DNA of 64,000 bases from Siphonodentalium dalli (taxonomy: Eukaryota; Mollusca; Scaphopoda; Gadilida; Siphonodentaliidae): contig CP136063.1 in the NCBI GenBank assembly GCA_032622095.1, forward strand, positions 276,947,426 to 277,011,425. The letters run 5' to 3'. The notes below the pieces were generated by a model that did no database searches, was not told the origin of the DNA, and was given only the letters and a program-made list of their open reading frames with translations. Position numbers and translations under genes: made by a program. Shown piece by piece: positions 12,720-25,937 of this stretch (positions are counted from its first letter, which is position 1; each line of letters begins with the position of its first letter).

Positions 12720-13800
12720 CTTTAATTAGACGTTAATACCAAATCAAAACATCTGAAGCGGTTCTTTTGTTCAGCTTTATATTCTCAGTAGTTCAAGGGC
12801 AAGCATTAAGCCTCTAAAACGAAGACTGTTCATCAAGAAGCCGCGTGAAAACTGCAGTGATTGTGTCCCAGCTCAATTAGAGCACTAGCAGGGTTATAAT
12901 CCAATTACTCTTAATCAAGATTAACGAGCAGTGTTCTAAATCCAACTGAAGTTACCTTAACTTCAAAGAACACACGGGTTGGATAAAATCGAATGAATAA
13001 ATATTTTTCTACGGCATTAATGCTAATCAAGTTGTGACTATTTTCAAATCAAAGCAGTATAATAAACGCTCTTTATGTTCACCATATCAAGGAGAAAAAT
13101 AAAAAGCGTTCGTCACTAACATAGTAGATATTTACATTGTGTATGCGCGCGCATCTTAAACGTCGGGTTTTCTTATACTTTTAATCGTGCCTGGTTGTGG
13201 TGCTCAGAAACAATAATTGCAGCTTGACTTATCCATGTCGATATCCTATATAGTTAAAAGTTTGAAATGCTAAAACTCGTGCATATGTCAGATTGCACGT
13301 TCAAGTGTTCAACTTAGTGCAAGCGTTATTTAATCTTGTTAACCCTTAACAGTTCCATGTGAATTTAGATTCTCAAATCAGCATGATGTTACAATGACAA
13401 ATTGAAGCTTTATTCGATTTTAATTAGACGCTAATTGAATATCAAAACAACGAAGACTGTTCTTTGTCCAATATATATTCTCGACAGTTCAAGCGAACAA
13501 TAATTAGGCCTCTTAAACCAAGATTGTTTAACAAGAATTGCGCCGCGCGAAAACAACAGTGATTGTGTCCCGGCCAGCTCAATTAGAGCAATAGTAAGGT
13601 TATAATCCAATTACTTTTAATCCGAATTAATGAGCAGTGCTCTAATCCAATTGAAGTTAACTTAACTTCAGAACCTGCCGAATCGATCAAATGAATAAAT
13701 ATTTGTCCATGGTATTAATGGTAATCCATTAGCGAATCTATTCAAAGCCAAAGATGTATAACTTGTATTGGATAAACGCTCTTTATGGTCACCATATAAA
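12720..13800. repeat. diverged direct duplication of about 375 bp
   Basis: The stretch about 12720-13095 is repeated, with substitutions and small indels, at about 13425-13800. Shared landmarks in the same order include CAGTGATTGTGTCCC, AGCTCAATTAGAGCA, GGTTATAATCCAATTAC, ATGAATAAATATTT and AAACGCTCTTTATG. Neither copy has a coding frame. Confidence 0.8.
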
Positions 13801-15916
13801 GGATGATATTACAGAGAACGATCTTTATTGTCAAGTGCGTGTTTTCATGAACTTTCTCTACAGCAAGGTCTAACGTGCAACAATCAACGGCGCTAGTGAA
13901 CAGCAGCGCATTTCTTCTGGGGAGACAAGTTGGAATACATATCAATCTCTTTGAACAGCATAGTCTTTTTTAACCATATGAAATTCTTATAAAAGTCTTC
14001 CGATGTATCGCCTATTTTTGATCCCCGGAACACGAAAAGCTGTAATTGCAAGATATAGACTCATACAATTTTCAAGACTCAGATAGACCTAATAATGTAT
14101 TGTTTATTTGTAACACTTGATAGATCAAAATCGGCGGAATTATACTTTACATACTAATACAGACTGTATATGTCATGGAAATCTTTAACGAGGTTTTAAA
14201 TTGTGAGATGTTTTCACCTTTCAACATATAAGTGAGACAGACGCTCTTTATTGCTACCATACAAGACAGAGACTAATAATACACGCTCTTTATTGTTCAA
14301 TATGCAACATATTCTGTGTACAAATTGGGCGGGGAAAATCAAACTGCAAGGCAGAGTTCAGCCCCCTGTTACGCTGACCTGACAGAGTTAAGCCCACTGT
14401 TACGCTGACCTGATACTACCCACTGCCACCACGTATAGATAATGTGAAAAAACCTCTCATGTTTTTATTTAAGACGTTTGTTATGATTTATTCCAAAATT
14501 ATCAATTAAAAAAAATTGACCTCAAATGTTCTACATTTTGTATTCTGAAACGATGTGTCCTGGTCAATTTATATGAAAATTAGTGGATATATACCACCAT
14601 GGCAGCATGAGAACCTCTGATTACGAGATTGGGGCAAGGACATATTCTAGTTGCCCCTGCTACAAAAAATAGGTATACATGTCCATAATTTGAAGACTGG
14701 AAGAGTCATCTCCTTTTAATATGGCTACCTTTTTGCACTCCATAATGTAGGAGGAGGGTATAGAGGTCGATAAACACATACAATACCAATCTACAGTCTT
14801 TATACACTGAAAACACCTGTCAAAATCATGTCTTCCAGCCACTTTTCAACTTTCGCACACAAGTGAAACAAACACATGGTTACCATGTCAGGAATCAAGG
14901 AATGCTCTTCCATACTGAAGAAGATCGGGATAAATTCTAAAACTCTAATAAATCTTGATGGAACGTTAAATATGCCCTGCCCGATTTGACATCATAAAAC
15001 ACCATCTGTAACTTTTTTATGTCAGAAAAGGCCATTAACATGTTGTTTTGATGGTCAGATACCGATTTTAAAAGGAGAAATTTTGACACGTTTGAATTTT
15101 TGTCAGTCTAGCAAAAAATCCAATGATCGTCTCTTATAAAATATACAAATGGGATTTTCGCTATGTCTGTAGTGACTCTGTACATAAAGATGTTATTCGA
15201 AATCGGACCGGGCATCTTGGACTTCAGATAAAAGTATATAACGACGTATTTTGATCCCCGGACCGGACTGTGACTCAAGCGATTATTATAGATTTATCCA
15301 AATGTGGGAGGAACTAGCTCGGCATAACGTGTTCATTAGTTTCGAAATGGCCATGTTGCGGTCGGATGGTACATTGGGATGTCCCTCAGTTCAGTAGAAA
15401 CTTGAAAATCTGTCCCGATTTTGGACCATATTAGAACCCGGCGGCATGACCTCTTCGTCTAGCCAGGACTGCGTGGTGGTATCCACACCATAACCCCATC
15501 TTCTATACGGGACATCCCTAAAATGAAGGTCTTTCACCATTAGTTGAGACTTGCCCCGGAAATTAGATTTAGGCCTACGGGCTACAGCCACATCTCATGA
15601 CAAAAATATGAGAAACGTATTTCATAGCGACAAAGGCGCGTGTTTACTGCATGATGCTTCTCGCTTCAAATTATTATTTTATAGTCCCGAATCAACACCG
15701 AAATTCAGAAAATAGAAACACCATCTTTAAATATCGCGTTAGAGAAAGTCCACGCTGCTATGGGAAGTACAATATCCGGAAACATGAAGGTGAAGAGGTT
15801 AATCGTCGAACCAATATCGCGGTCACAGGTGTTATTGGTGTTAGTTATTGTGACACCGACGGAATATTTGAACCCCCACTTACGGCGTAGGGAAATCCAG
15901 TGGGTCTTATTGTTAG
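13801..15916. other. no gene recognised
   Basis: Anonymous DNA. CGCTCTTTATTG occurs twice at 14240-14300, and GATCCCCGGA recurs at about 14016 and 15254. Open frames (14660-14842 minus, 15391-15591 minus) have no recognisable motif. Confidence 0.4.
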
Positions 15917-15985
15917 CAACCCCGAGCGGTCTGCCAACACAAAAAATACAACCCCGAGCGGTCTGCCAACACAAAAAATACACCT
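15917..15985. repeat. 33-bp tandem duplication
   Basis: Two adjacent copies of a unit starting ACCCCGAGCGGTCTGCCAAC and ending CAAAAAATAC. Confidence 0.85.
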
Positions 15986-16176
15986 CTCGAGAGTGTTTTC
16001 GTTGAAACGCAGAGAAATGATAGAAAATCTCACTAATTGTTGGATCGGTTCAAGTGTGTTTTATGCTCACAACACCGTTTACATTGCACGCCAAACGAGC
16101 ACCTCAAATTAAACGGATATTTACAGTATTGGATATTGCTGTGGCAAACAATGTTAACTGCCTCAGCGCCGTGATG

Positions 16177-16556
16177 TCCCGGTAGCCGATGTGGTTAGGT
16201 CGTGGATACTGTATCTCAGTCTGGGCTAACCGAGGGGTCGTGTGTATCGGTAGACGATGTGGTTAGGTCGTGGATACTGTATCTCAGTCTGGGCTAACCG
16301 AGGGGTCGTGTGTATCGGTAGACGATGTGGTTATGTCGTGGATACTGTATCTCAGTCTGGGCTAACCGAGGGGTAGTGTGTATCGGTAGACGATGTGGTT
16401 ATGTCGTGGATACTGTATCTCAGTCTGGGCTGACCGAGCGGCTAATGAGTTTGATCACCGATCCATCGTCTCCAGTTCAATCCGGGTTTATGCCTACATT
16501 GATCATCCAGCAAAACCAGGTCAAAGGGGGCGTTTGTGGTCGTACAATGGCTAGTT
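16177..16556 (+). repeat. 68-bp tandem array of tRNA-like (SINE head) modules
   Basis: Four units with an exact 68-bp period (CGTGGATACTGTATCTCAGT at 16201, 16269, 16337 and 16405). Each contains TAGACGATGTGGTTAGGTCG, which resembles a Pol III A box in a tRNA D-arm. Only after the last unit does the sequence continue to CCAGTTCAATCCGGG (about 16473-16487), which resembles a B box/T-arm. This looks like a tRNA-derived SINE head whose 5' half has been tandemly amplified. The first unit starts GTCCCGGTAGCC, the others GTGTATCGGTAG. Confidence 0.65.
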
Positions 16557-18692
16557 AATCCGGTGTGATGACCATGCAATCAAACTACCCAGTTACTGTG
16601 GTTACCAGGCGGGCCACCAGAAGGCAGTAGAATGGTTATTTGCATGCTCTCAATTAACGCGAACAATATCCTTGTGTGAGAATGAATCAATTGTGGCATG
16701 ATAAAATCAAGCCGCCATTCTCACCTAATAGACACACCGGCAGTTTATGTACATCTCCACCCATGTAAACCGCGGTTCAGAAAAAAACGGACTCAGATCT
16801 AGCCTCCCTATAAACCAGGTTTAGTTGGACCGTCGAATAATGTGGTTGGTTGCCGGTTAAAGGTTATAAAATGATCGCAATTGACAAAATACTTACCCCA
16901 CACACTGTGCATGTAAAACCATGGATGTGGTTTGACAATGTTTAAACCGGAGATAACGAATACATCACAAAACTTTACATACACCATGTTTAAACTTGAT
17001 ATGACGAATTCGGCCTGAATGTCTGAAAATCGGTTTAAGCTTGGTCTGAGTTAAAGGCAATCTCAGTGCCCATGTGCCATGTGTGTGCCATTCTAATCGA
17101 AACATGGCCAGTTAGATAAGAAATTATTATTGTTCCCGCACACAAGGGGCAATGAACACATCACACCAAGCCAATTACGACAAGGGTGAGGGTTTCCAAA
17201 TTTTCAACAGCTGGTTTATCGTGACTGAAGTAACGATATATATAGTTTGAAATTCAGATCGAAAATAAGTTGATATTGTTCTGATAGTCTTTTTGTTCAA
17301 AGTAATATTTATTGTAAATATATATCATATATAGACCAGTAATATACTTTCCCGTCAGAGTTATGGCACGTCGGTTATTTTAGATCAGATCTGCGTTATT
17401 TAACGTGACCGAGCTAACCTTTAGAACTACTTCTTGCAAGTAAAGGTCGAGAAGTTGGTGTCCATACGTTTAGTATGGCACAGGTTAGCAACTTGCAACT
17501 GATGAGGATCTTATTGACTTTTTTCTCTCTTCCTTCTTTGATGATCACATTTATAAAATATAAATTTTGACTTTTGGATTTTATTATTTGAGATATTTTG
17601 GTGCGTACGTTCAAAATTATTTTCCAAGTTTAGTAAAACTGCTCCGGGCCACTGCTCTCCACCCTAAATTTATGACAAGTGAACGAGGAATCAGGTATCT
17701 GCACAAAATTGGGTCACTGATTCCTTATTTTTTTTACCCCCCTATTTTCATATGCTTTGCAGATTCCCTCTTCTTTCTCTTGTTATCCATAGATTTGACA
17801 CCAACTTCACTTTGTGATTAAATGTATATGACTAATTGGTTTCAGACCATTTTTCTTTCCGCTTATCCTAATTTGACAGCATTTCATTTAGACTTTTTAC
17901 TGTCATCCCGGGATGCTAGGTATGATTTTCGCTAACCCTACATGATATGTTACCTGGTCAGACACCCACTTCCACTTAGTGGTTACCCATACAAAAAATA
18001 ATAGTAATATACTATTTATACCATAATTTCCCATTATATTGTGTGTATAACACCTATTTTGTAAACTTCAGCTTTACACCCTATATATATGTTGGTATAC
18101 AGCTTCATATTGTGTGTATAATTTTCTACTGTGAGTGTAAATGTTCAAACGTAATTTCATGTGTTAAACGTTTATACCCATAATAGAACTACATCGTAGT
18201 TAGCAAAATAGTTCCTATGTCAGATTCATTTAAAATTGGAAGTTGTCATGATATCAATTAGATATGAGGAAAATTGCCTGCATTTCAATCAAATGTAGCA
18301 TTCTAGTGTTATATGAACTAGGAAAAATATGAATGGTAATTCCAATTGACTGATCGGTCAGAAACATGCTGATATCATGACGTAAATATCACTACGCACA
18401 TTCCTTATAGCGTCGTGTTTGTGTCTCTCGGTGTGGATACACATTCAAAGTAAACAGCGGGGTAGTTGAATTCGCAGAACAAATCAAAAATAATAATTAT
18501 GGCATAAATAAAAAGTCGAGTAGTAGTAGTCGAGAGTAAAAAAAAATTCATCACTCGTGGTATTGTAGTTTTAACCACTCGCCAAAAGGCTCGTGGTTAA
18601 AACCACAATTCGTGGTGAAAATTTTGTATTCTCGGTTAGTGTATTCTATCTTTCCTACTTTCAGTTACAATTGTACACGAAAATGACCATTA
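16557..18692. other. no gene recognised; dispersed GTTTAAAC-type repeat
   Basis: 16790-17010 carries degenerate copies of the GGTTTAAACC / ATGACGAATTCGG motif also present at 9.6 and 12.1 kb. The rest is AT-rich without a defensible gene. The open frames at 17414-17614 and 17567-17821 lack recognisable domains. Confidence 0.4.
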
Positions 18693-18935
18693 TGTGGAGC
18701 TCCGTGGTTTAGTGGCTAGCGTGTCGGACTTGTCTTCGCTTTCAACACATCGAGATAAGTTCACAGCCCGCCAGTGGATTATTAAGTTTTCCCAACAGTG
18801 GCTTGGTCGGATTAACAACGTATTATGGCTATCTGTTCGTAAATACGCAGTTCAAATCTCGCACCAAGTTGTGACCCTTGGGCAAGGTTACTTGTGCTGT
18901 GATCGCTTCGTCGTATCTAGAAATAGGGACCTTGT
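18693..18935 (+). mobile_element. tRNA-derived SINE copy
   Basis: TGTGGAGCTCCGTGGTTTAG (about 18693) looks like a tRNA 5' end with A box TGGTTTAGTGG. GCAGTTCAAATCTCGC (18847-18862) looks like a B box. It is followed by TTGTGACCCTTGGGCAAGG (18869-18887), which resembles a segment common downstream of the tRNA head in many animal SINEs. The A-B spacing is about 140 nt, against about 50 in a normal tRNA, so roughly 90 nt have been inserted or duplicated. The open frame across it (18694-18960) is coincidental. Confidence 0.65.
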
Positions 18936-19946
18936 TTGTTGGGTAGTGAAGCGCATGTAAAATGGAAGATGGCATAATTTAAAGTTGGACACCCCTCCCC
19001 AAACAAAGACCCAAAAACCACGTCCCTGGAACGTATCCCCCGAATACATGGCCATTCTGAGATGTTGCGACTAGTGAATAAAGGGAAATTCCACGGGACT
19101 GATACTACACCAAAAACTAATATTTATAATTTCAGTCAGTGATATGCGCCAAAAGTCAAACCAGAAATGTGCCCCGATTTTTAACAAGTCGGACCCCCCT
19201 CATGAAAGACAGAACAGATGCATAAATTCAAGCTGAGGATGGGTGTCCGCAGTCAGACCATTATGCCAAAATTCTATTTGGGAAAGGCGCCGGAAATTAA
19301 ACTGCATCATGTACGATAAAATTAAGTCTATTGCTTAACCATGCACGCATATGTGATCCCTCTTAACCCACGAGAACGTGGTTTTGACCAATTTCTGAGA
19401 GAGCAACCAAACATTCTTGAGTTCAGGAAAACATGTTGTGCACCCCTAATTCAAGGTAGACAGATGCACCAAAATGTTATAAAGCCATAAACGTCTGTCC
19501 ACGTCCAACGCAGGAGGTGCGCTCGAATTGAAACTGGAACAAATATATTTGTTAGTCTATCCCATATACATGTGTCCATCTGATCCTGTGTAACCATGGT
19601 AACAATCGAAAATGTTTTACAGATTGATTCAGTTTCTGCAGTATATTAATCGCACAGACTCACGAATTTATGATAAAAAAAATCGAGTTTTGTTTGTGTG
19701 TGTAAACTCTTCCCCTTTGACACCTGCGATGATTGCCCATATGCTTCTACTCGCGACCTAACACCAGCCCATTCCCGGAACATCTGCGTGGCACCGGTCC
19801 GTATAGGGAAGCTGAATTACCGCGACAAAAGAAGTTATTGCACGGATAACCCACTTGTTATTTATCAAGAATCTCAAGAAACCAAACAGCCTCTGAATCA
19901 AAGTAATGGATAGGTCCACTTGACACCATCGAAATGGTTTGATTAT

Positions 19947-20750
19947 GAGAAGAGAAAAGTGGACGCAATAAAAATGTCCGGACAACACTTTATGAGGATA
20001 ATGAGGCCGTATTCGACAGCGCTTCACATTTTATTTCGATTTCATTGTGTTCTTTGATGACGGCCATAAAAATAATTTGGGAACGAACAAAGATTGTGGT
20101 TCTGTCAAGCCCAGTACAAGGGTGTCGGCTGTTGAGTGCATGCGTGAGGACAGGAACCGTTTAACCTAAGATGACGTGCGTCGCCCTGTTTGACATCCGC
20201 CTAAAGGGACATGAAGGGTATCACCAGGAGGGAGAAAAGGAGGCGGAAAATGACAGTTCAATATTCACAGAAGGCCTGGAATGGCAGAAAATTATTGAGA
20301 TATCAAGAGAGAACGGAATAACTTCTATAGAAAATTATGTTTACTACAGTGTTATACATTGTTGATACCCAAAACATTGTTAAAATCTTTACTATCCTAT
20401 ATCCTGCATGGCTATCTTCTTTGTAAATGATGCACTTTGATCTCGGGTGCTTCGGTCATCCCTGACACCATGATACGCTTGGTAAAAACTCATGTATTCA
20501 CGTCGCGAAGTCTTCAAGCTTAATACATGGCGGCAATACGATGGACCACATTCACAAATCACAAAACATTGGCACGACTATGCACGGCATGGCAATAAGA
20601 AACGTGGACGCAATGAAACTGTCCGAACAACACTTTATGACCACAAAGTGGCCGTATTTGACAGCGCTTCAAGTTTTATTTCGATTTCATTGTGTTCTTT
20701 GATGACGCACATAAAAATGATTTGGGGACGAACAAAGGTGGAGTGTTGTT
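19947..20750. repeat. direct duplication of about 155 bp
   Basis: About 19947-20105 recurs at about 20596-20745. Shared landmarks are GACAACACTTTATGA or its variant, GCCGTATT[CT]GACAGCGCTTC and TTTCGATTTCATTGTGTTCT. Between them lies anonymous DNA with a short open frame (20171-20365) that has no domain. Confidence 0.75.
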
Positions 20751-20911
20751 CTCTCTATATCGATGTTCGGACGGATATAAAACCCTAAATAAAATACGTT
20801 ATGGCTGCATTGGTACAGATGAATTCCGAGATTTAAAATAGACGTGTTATTGTGTTCACCGTCGATTACGACAGCCATATAGCCTTATGTGTATCGATTG
20901 GTCATCACGAT

Positions 20912-21117
20912 TTAACCCTTTGGGTGCTATGTCCGATTTTTGTATCAACCCATATTTCCTTGATCATTTTTCAAATTTATTGATTATAATAATGTGATAC
21001 ATTGATGGAAAGAGCTCTTTCCTTCAATGTATCACATTATTTTAATCAATAAATTTGAAAAATGATCAAGGAAATATGGGTTGATACAAAAATCGGACTT
21101 GGCACTGAAAGGGTTGA
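20912..21117. mobile_element. TTAA-flanked fold-back MITE, family B, copy 1
   Basis: A 198-bp near-perfect palindrome (20916-21113). The ends are CCCTTTGGGTGCTATGTCCG and, on the right, CGGACTTGGCACTGAAAGGG. Flanks are TTAA on the left and TTGA on the right (one change). Almost the whole element is stem, with a short central loop at AGAGCTCT (about 21011). TTAA plus CCC ends again suggests a piggyBac-type non-autonomous element. A second copy is at 55.8 kb. Confidence 0.85.
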
Positions 21118-21429
21118 AGGACAGCCGGAGGATTGTTTTGTTTTACATCCTCCTCACCGGGAGAGCTCCAGTTTATACACAACATAATACAAATTGATGA
21201 TAAACGAGGTGAATGAATAGTGAATGAAGAACGAGGCGTAGCTTTATTATTAGGTCTAACAACTGAACGAGTATCGGATCTGTACAAGTATCGTCTTCAC
21301 CACAACGCACATCGATTGTCTGATTAGTGTGCCGAAACATCCAGCTAACGTGGATGCACCATTATTAGCTCAACTTTACAAAGTTAAGTTTGAGCTATTG
21401 CCATGGGTTGGCGTCCGCGCGTTAACAAT

Positions 21430-22380
21430 TTTCTTCGGCACACCCTACGGGCTCCATCCCTCATCCGATTTTCACCAAACTCCATATGTAGCTTCAGGGT
21501 GACCTATATATGGGTGCTATCGAATTTCGATGAAAAACATGGCCGCCAGCAGCAATTTTTTTATTTCAAATTTGAATCCATCGGCACACCTTACAGCCCT
21601 TATATCTGGCGGGGTCATTTTCAAATTCTGTAGCCACGATTGTGATCACCTGTAGATGGGAGCTATCGAATTTGAACAATTTTCAATGAAAAACATGGCA
21701 TCCGCCGGCCATCTTGGATTTTACTCTTTGTGTGACTAAATCCTTTGGCACACCCTACAGATCACATCCCTCATCCGATCATCACCAATCTTCACATTGA
21801 TCTGCGGGTGACCTCTAGATGGGAGTCTCTTATTTTGACCGATATTGGTTGAAAAACATGGCCGCCAGCAGCCATCTTGGAAGTTTGAATCAATCCGCAC
21901 ACCACGCAGCCCGCATTGATTGGAGAATTGATTTGAAAATTTACAGGCATGTTTAGAATCACCTCTAGATGGGAGCTATCAAATTTAAACAATTCTCGAT
22001 GAAAAACATGGCCGCCGGCAGCCATCTTGGATTTTACTCTCTGCATGACTAAATTCTTTGGCACACCCTACATACCACATCCCTCATCTGATGATCACCA
22101 AACTTCATATGGATCTTCGAGGTCAATTCTAGATGGGAGCCTCCCATTTTGACCGAAATTCGTTGAAAATCATGGCCCCCAGCGGCCGAAATGGAATTTA
22201 CTCTTTGTATGACTAAATTCTTTGGCCCATCCAACATGTCACATTCCTCATTGGATCTTCACCAAACTTTATATGGATCTTCTTGGTGACTTCTAGATCG
22301 GAGCCATCGATTATTTCCGAAATTCGTTTTAAAACATCCTGGCAGCCATTTTGTATATCAAATTTGAATCACACACTACT
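21430..22380. repeat. higher-order repeat, alternating about 145- and 166-bp units
   Basis: Units begin at CACACCCTAC-like sites at 21439, 21583, 21751, 21897, 22062, 22226 and 22371, with spacings 144, 168, 146, 165, 164 and 145. Each carries GAAAAACATGGCCGCCAGCA or a variant followed by CCATCTTGG, and CTAGATGGGAGC. The array starts as A-B dimers of about 312 bp and then shifts phase. Open frames crossing it have no recognisable domain, and the large divergence between units argues for an old array. Confidence 0.85.
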
Positions 22381-24514
22381 CCCCACATTTATTGGTGAAT
22401 TGCTTAAAATGAAAATAATTTCCATCTACACAATACAAGCCATTTACTGTAACTTTTTGACTATCCTTCTTTATCATTATATTCATTGCTCAGCAAACAA
22501 TTAACTCCTTCCCAAGTTGAGCTACCGTGTCATTGACACTTTCATTACATGTGATATCGATAGAATACATTGGCGCAATCACCGATTGGCTTTCTTCATT
22601 CCAACATGAATGCTGTCATTATACGTGTTTACATATTATTAACATGACCCTGCAGGTAAACATCCATACTATATACATGACACGATGGAGCCCAGAAGTC
22701 ATATGTATACACCTATAAACTAAACTATAGGTGTCTAATAACTGGTAATAGATTCAAGTCTGACTCCATCATTTGAACTATGGGCAACTATGGTTGTTTA
22801 AATACATATCGAACGCTCGGGGGGGGGGGGTATTTAAAAAAGATATTTTATTTGTTGCATGCATGTATATTAATAATGATATATGTATGCAAGTAATTTG
22901 CGATATAATACATTATAAGTGTGTTTGATAGGGCTCCGCTTGTGCCAGGTGTGCCGGGTACTCTGCGCTATCGAATTGAAATAGAATATTGGATTGTTAG
23001 TAGTTCTACGGTAGCATGCGATATTGACCAATAGACCACATGGGTGTGATATATGGCATCACATGTAGTGTCTTTGTTGCATCTGTTCATTGGCACACAG
23101 CAGAAACATGGCTGTCGAATGAGCACTATAGAGTCTATACAATAATATGACAAGAAAACCATAGTCAGAAATGGTAACGCGCTCAAGGGCATATATTATA
23201 TACCCATGATTGTAATTATAGAATATAAAATATATCGGTTTCGCGAATGACCAACTCAGAATTCCGTTAAAATAACATTAACAACCAGCACCCAATTAAC
23301 GAACCGGCAGCCAACTCGGCCGTCTCCGACCACAACCATCAGTGGGCTGCAGAACGAAAAATATCTATAAAAGTTGAAATATAAGACTTACAAATTATCT
23401 TTTAAATTTCTTTTATTGGTAATTGACATAGCTTGTCACAAACCAAAAATCAACATTATTGACATAATAATGTAAAGGACAATAAACGAAATTGAAATTC
23501 CCAACTACACCTTTTACCGGACTCGGCCTCCTGGTCGCGCAGTTCGACTTTTGAACAGGAAAAAACAATTATCTATAAATAAAATGCCCATCGGTCCACA
23601 GCTATCAAGAATTTGGAGAACAGTGTACACGCGGTGCGCGCTAATAATTGTCCCACTATATCGACGTTAACGCTTCCTACGGCTAGCGTCATCGGGTCAC
23701 CGGGCCTCAAGTTGTCCAGATGCTTATAAAACTCACTCACAATAGGTGTTGGTATGGCAACCGAATCTGGGGCAGCAGGAATACATTATGTGTTCTAAAT
23801 GTATCCTGCATGTGAAATGTTGTCCTGCAGTGTAACACAAAAATAAGTCGGTCGCAGATGAACCTGGGTACCCTTATCACGATTTTCCCCAACATGGTTA
23901 CCATTATCACATTTTTTTTCAGAACCTGGGTTCCTGTATCACACAAAAACCGATGAGAGTGACCAATTCAGTTTCGGTAAGCAGCATAGTAGAATTTTAA
24001 CTTTGGTATGTTTCGTGGGTCTGACTGCAAGCGAATCCACACCATCCGAGGAACTAACGGGTTGCGAAAATTTGGGGGGGGGATTTTCAAGCTTTAACTG
24101 AGTTGAGGGACATATGAATGCGATCATAACGTGGCCGTTTCGATTATAAATTTGTTCCCGAACAGCAAAAAGCGAAGAACACCTCATACTGAGGCAGTGC
24201 CTCGTGCATAGAACGCCATGCATGTGCATCCACGCCACCCGGAATGATTAAATCCGACAGGCTCTCTGTATTTCTGTCATCGAGAATAAACAGACTTCCA
24301 ATTAATTCTACACGTGTCTCCTCCTTTGCACAGATTATCTGTTTTGCACCCACTCGCGAGTAGAACAAAGTATGCAAACCAAGTGTTATATTTGTGAGCT
24401 TTGCTGTGCATTTTGGATAGAGATTTAGATCAAGGCAATCCTTGCATATACATGTACAACCCGGAATTCATCGGAATCGTCTATTATCTGTTTTTACGGG
24501 AATTCGTAAAATAT
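22381..24514. other. no gene recognised
   Basis: Anonymous DNA with a G10 run near 22820. Minus-strand open frames at 22968-23192, 23737-23946, 23939-24238 and 24144-24377 have no recognisable domains and no convincing exon borders. Confidence 0.4.
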
Positions 24515-24955
24515 GAGGAAAAGACAGAACATAAAATGTTCATAATGATTCTTATTCATTGGTGGGATATGTTCAGATTATAAGTTCAACAATGGTCATT
24601 TGTTGAACTTATTATCTGAACATTTCCTAAGGGAACTGAATTAGTATTTAGAATAGAAAGAGTTAATGCTGCAGTAACATTTCATCTATTTTACTATTAT
24701 ATTTTCTATGTAGTTAAAAGAAAAATAATGAGGAAAGACAAAATACATGCTCACATTAATGCTTTCAATCCAGAACATTTTTCAATTTTTATAATTTTTT
24801 CTTACATTCTTTAACAGTTTTTATCAGTTTTTATCAGTTTTTTTTATTAACAAATTAAAAAAGTGATATAATTTTTTTATAGGCCAATGCATTCTCTTAT
24901 ATATGCGAGGCGACCTATGGTCGGCTCACATATATAAGAGAATGCATTGGCATCC
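24515..24955. mobile_element. hairpin transposon, family C, copy 1
   Basis: Shares its length with 36363-36878: AAAGACAGAACATAAAATGT, CTAAGGGAACTGAATTAGTA, GAGGAAAGACAAAATACATG, then a T-rich stretch and the 67-nt hairpin (24884-24950). Only the second hairpin of the pair seen in families A and GTGACCC is present. This copy carries an extra 5' fold-back, GTTCAGATTATAAGTTCAAC paired with its complement (about 24570-24622), which the 36-kb copy lacks. The outer ends are not clearly defined. Confidence 0.75.
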
Positions 24956-25158
24956 AATCCTTACATATGCATGTGCAACCCAGGCGGAGTGACTTTGGTA
25001 GAGGTGGCTCAGCTTCGTATTGCCACATATGCATACAAACCACGTGTCACCCTCCGGGACTCACCGTGATATGACCAAGCTGCTAAAATGACGTAAAATG
25101 TAAAACGACCAGATGAGGAACATTGACTGGATTTATTGTGCAATAATTCAAGCACCAA

Positions 25159-25613
25159 TATGTGACCCGCCATATCAAATCCAGTCGTAGTCCAAGTCTG
25201 CTCATACGTATACCAGCGAGATGCTGTTTTATAACGTGGTCGACCATAGGTCGCCTCGCATATATAAGAGAATGCATTGGCCTAACAATTTTTTACAATT
25301 TTAATAATTTTTTCTTGTATTCTTTAACAATTTTATAATTTCACCCATACAGAGCCCCAGACAAACATGAACAGACGACACTCTTCTATATGCTTCTATA
25401 TATGTGTGGGGCTCCCTGCAGGGTAATGGATGTTTTTTTATTTTATGTCCTAAAAATTGCAAGAAACATTTATTTAAAAAAAATTGTTAGGCCAATGCAT
25501 TCTCTTATATATGCGAGGCGACCTATGGTCGACTCGCATATATAAGAGAATGCATTGGCACAGGGTAAACAAAATCCCGACTTACGACTGGATTTGATAA
25601 GGCGGGTCACATA
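25159..25613. mobile_element. hairpin transposon, family GTGACCC, copy 2
   Basis: Ends TGTGACCCGCCATATCAAAT (25161) and GATAAGGCGGGTCACA (about 25596-25611) are inverted repeats, flanked on both sides by TA. The first hairpin has lost its outer arm: only GTCGACCATAGGTCGCC and the inner arm remain, 25236-25280. The second, 25492-25558, is complete. The interior is in the opposite orientation to the 47-kb copy. TA flanks suggest a Tc1/mariner-like MITE; this is inference. Confidence 0.85.
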
Positions 25614-25937
25614 TATCTAAAGTAATTTAATATAGGTAATCACTTATAGATGCTATGTTTTGGGATTATTCAGATTTCCCAAAGACCTCGAAAATAATAA
25701 TTTTACAAAACTTATTGCACATGTTCTTAATTGGTTTGCCCCATGATCATCCTATATATAGCTCAATTAATTGAATAAAAGAGAGATTGGATTTGCACTG
25801 GGTTTTTTTGTTGGTTTTTTTTTTAGTACTCCCAGGTACTCCCACAACAAAGTTGTTACTGGAATCAGCTGTTCTGTTCGGTCGCCCGTCCGTGAACACA
25901 ACTTTGTTCGAGCTTGTGTTCCTACAAATATTTACCA

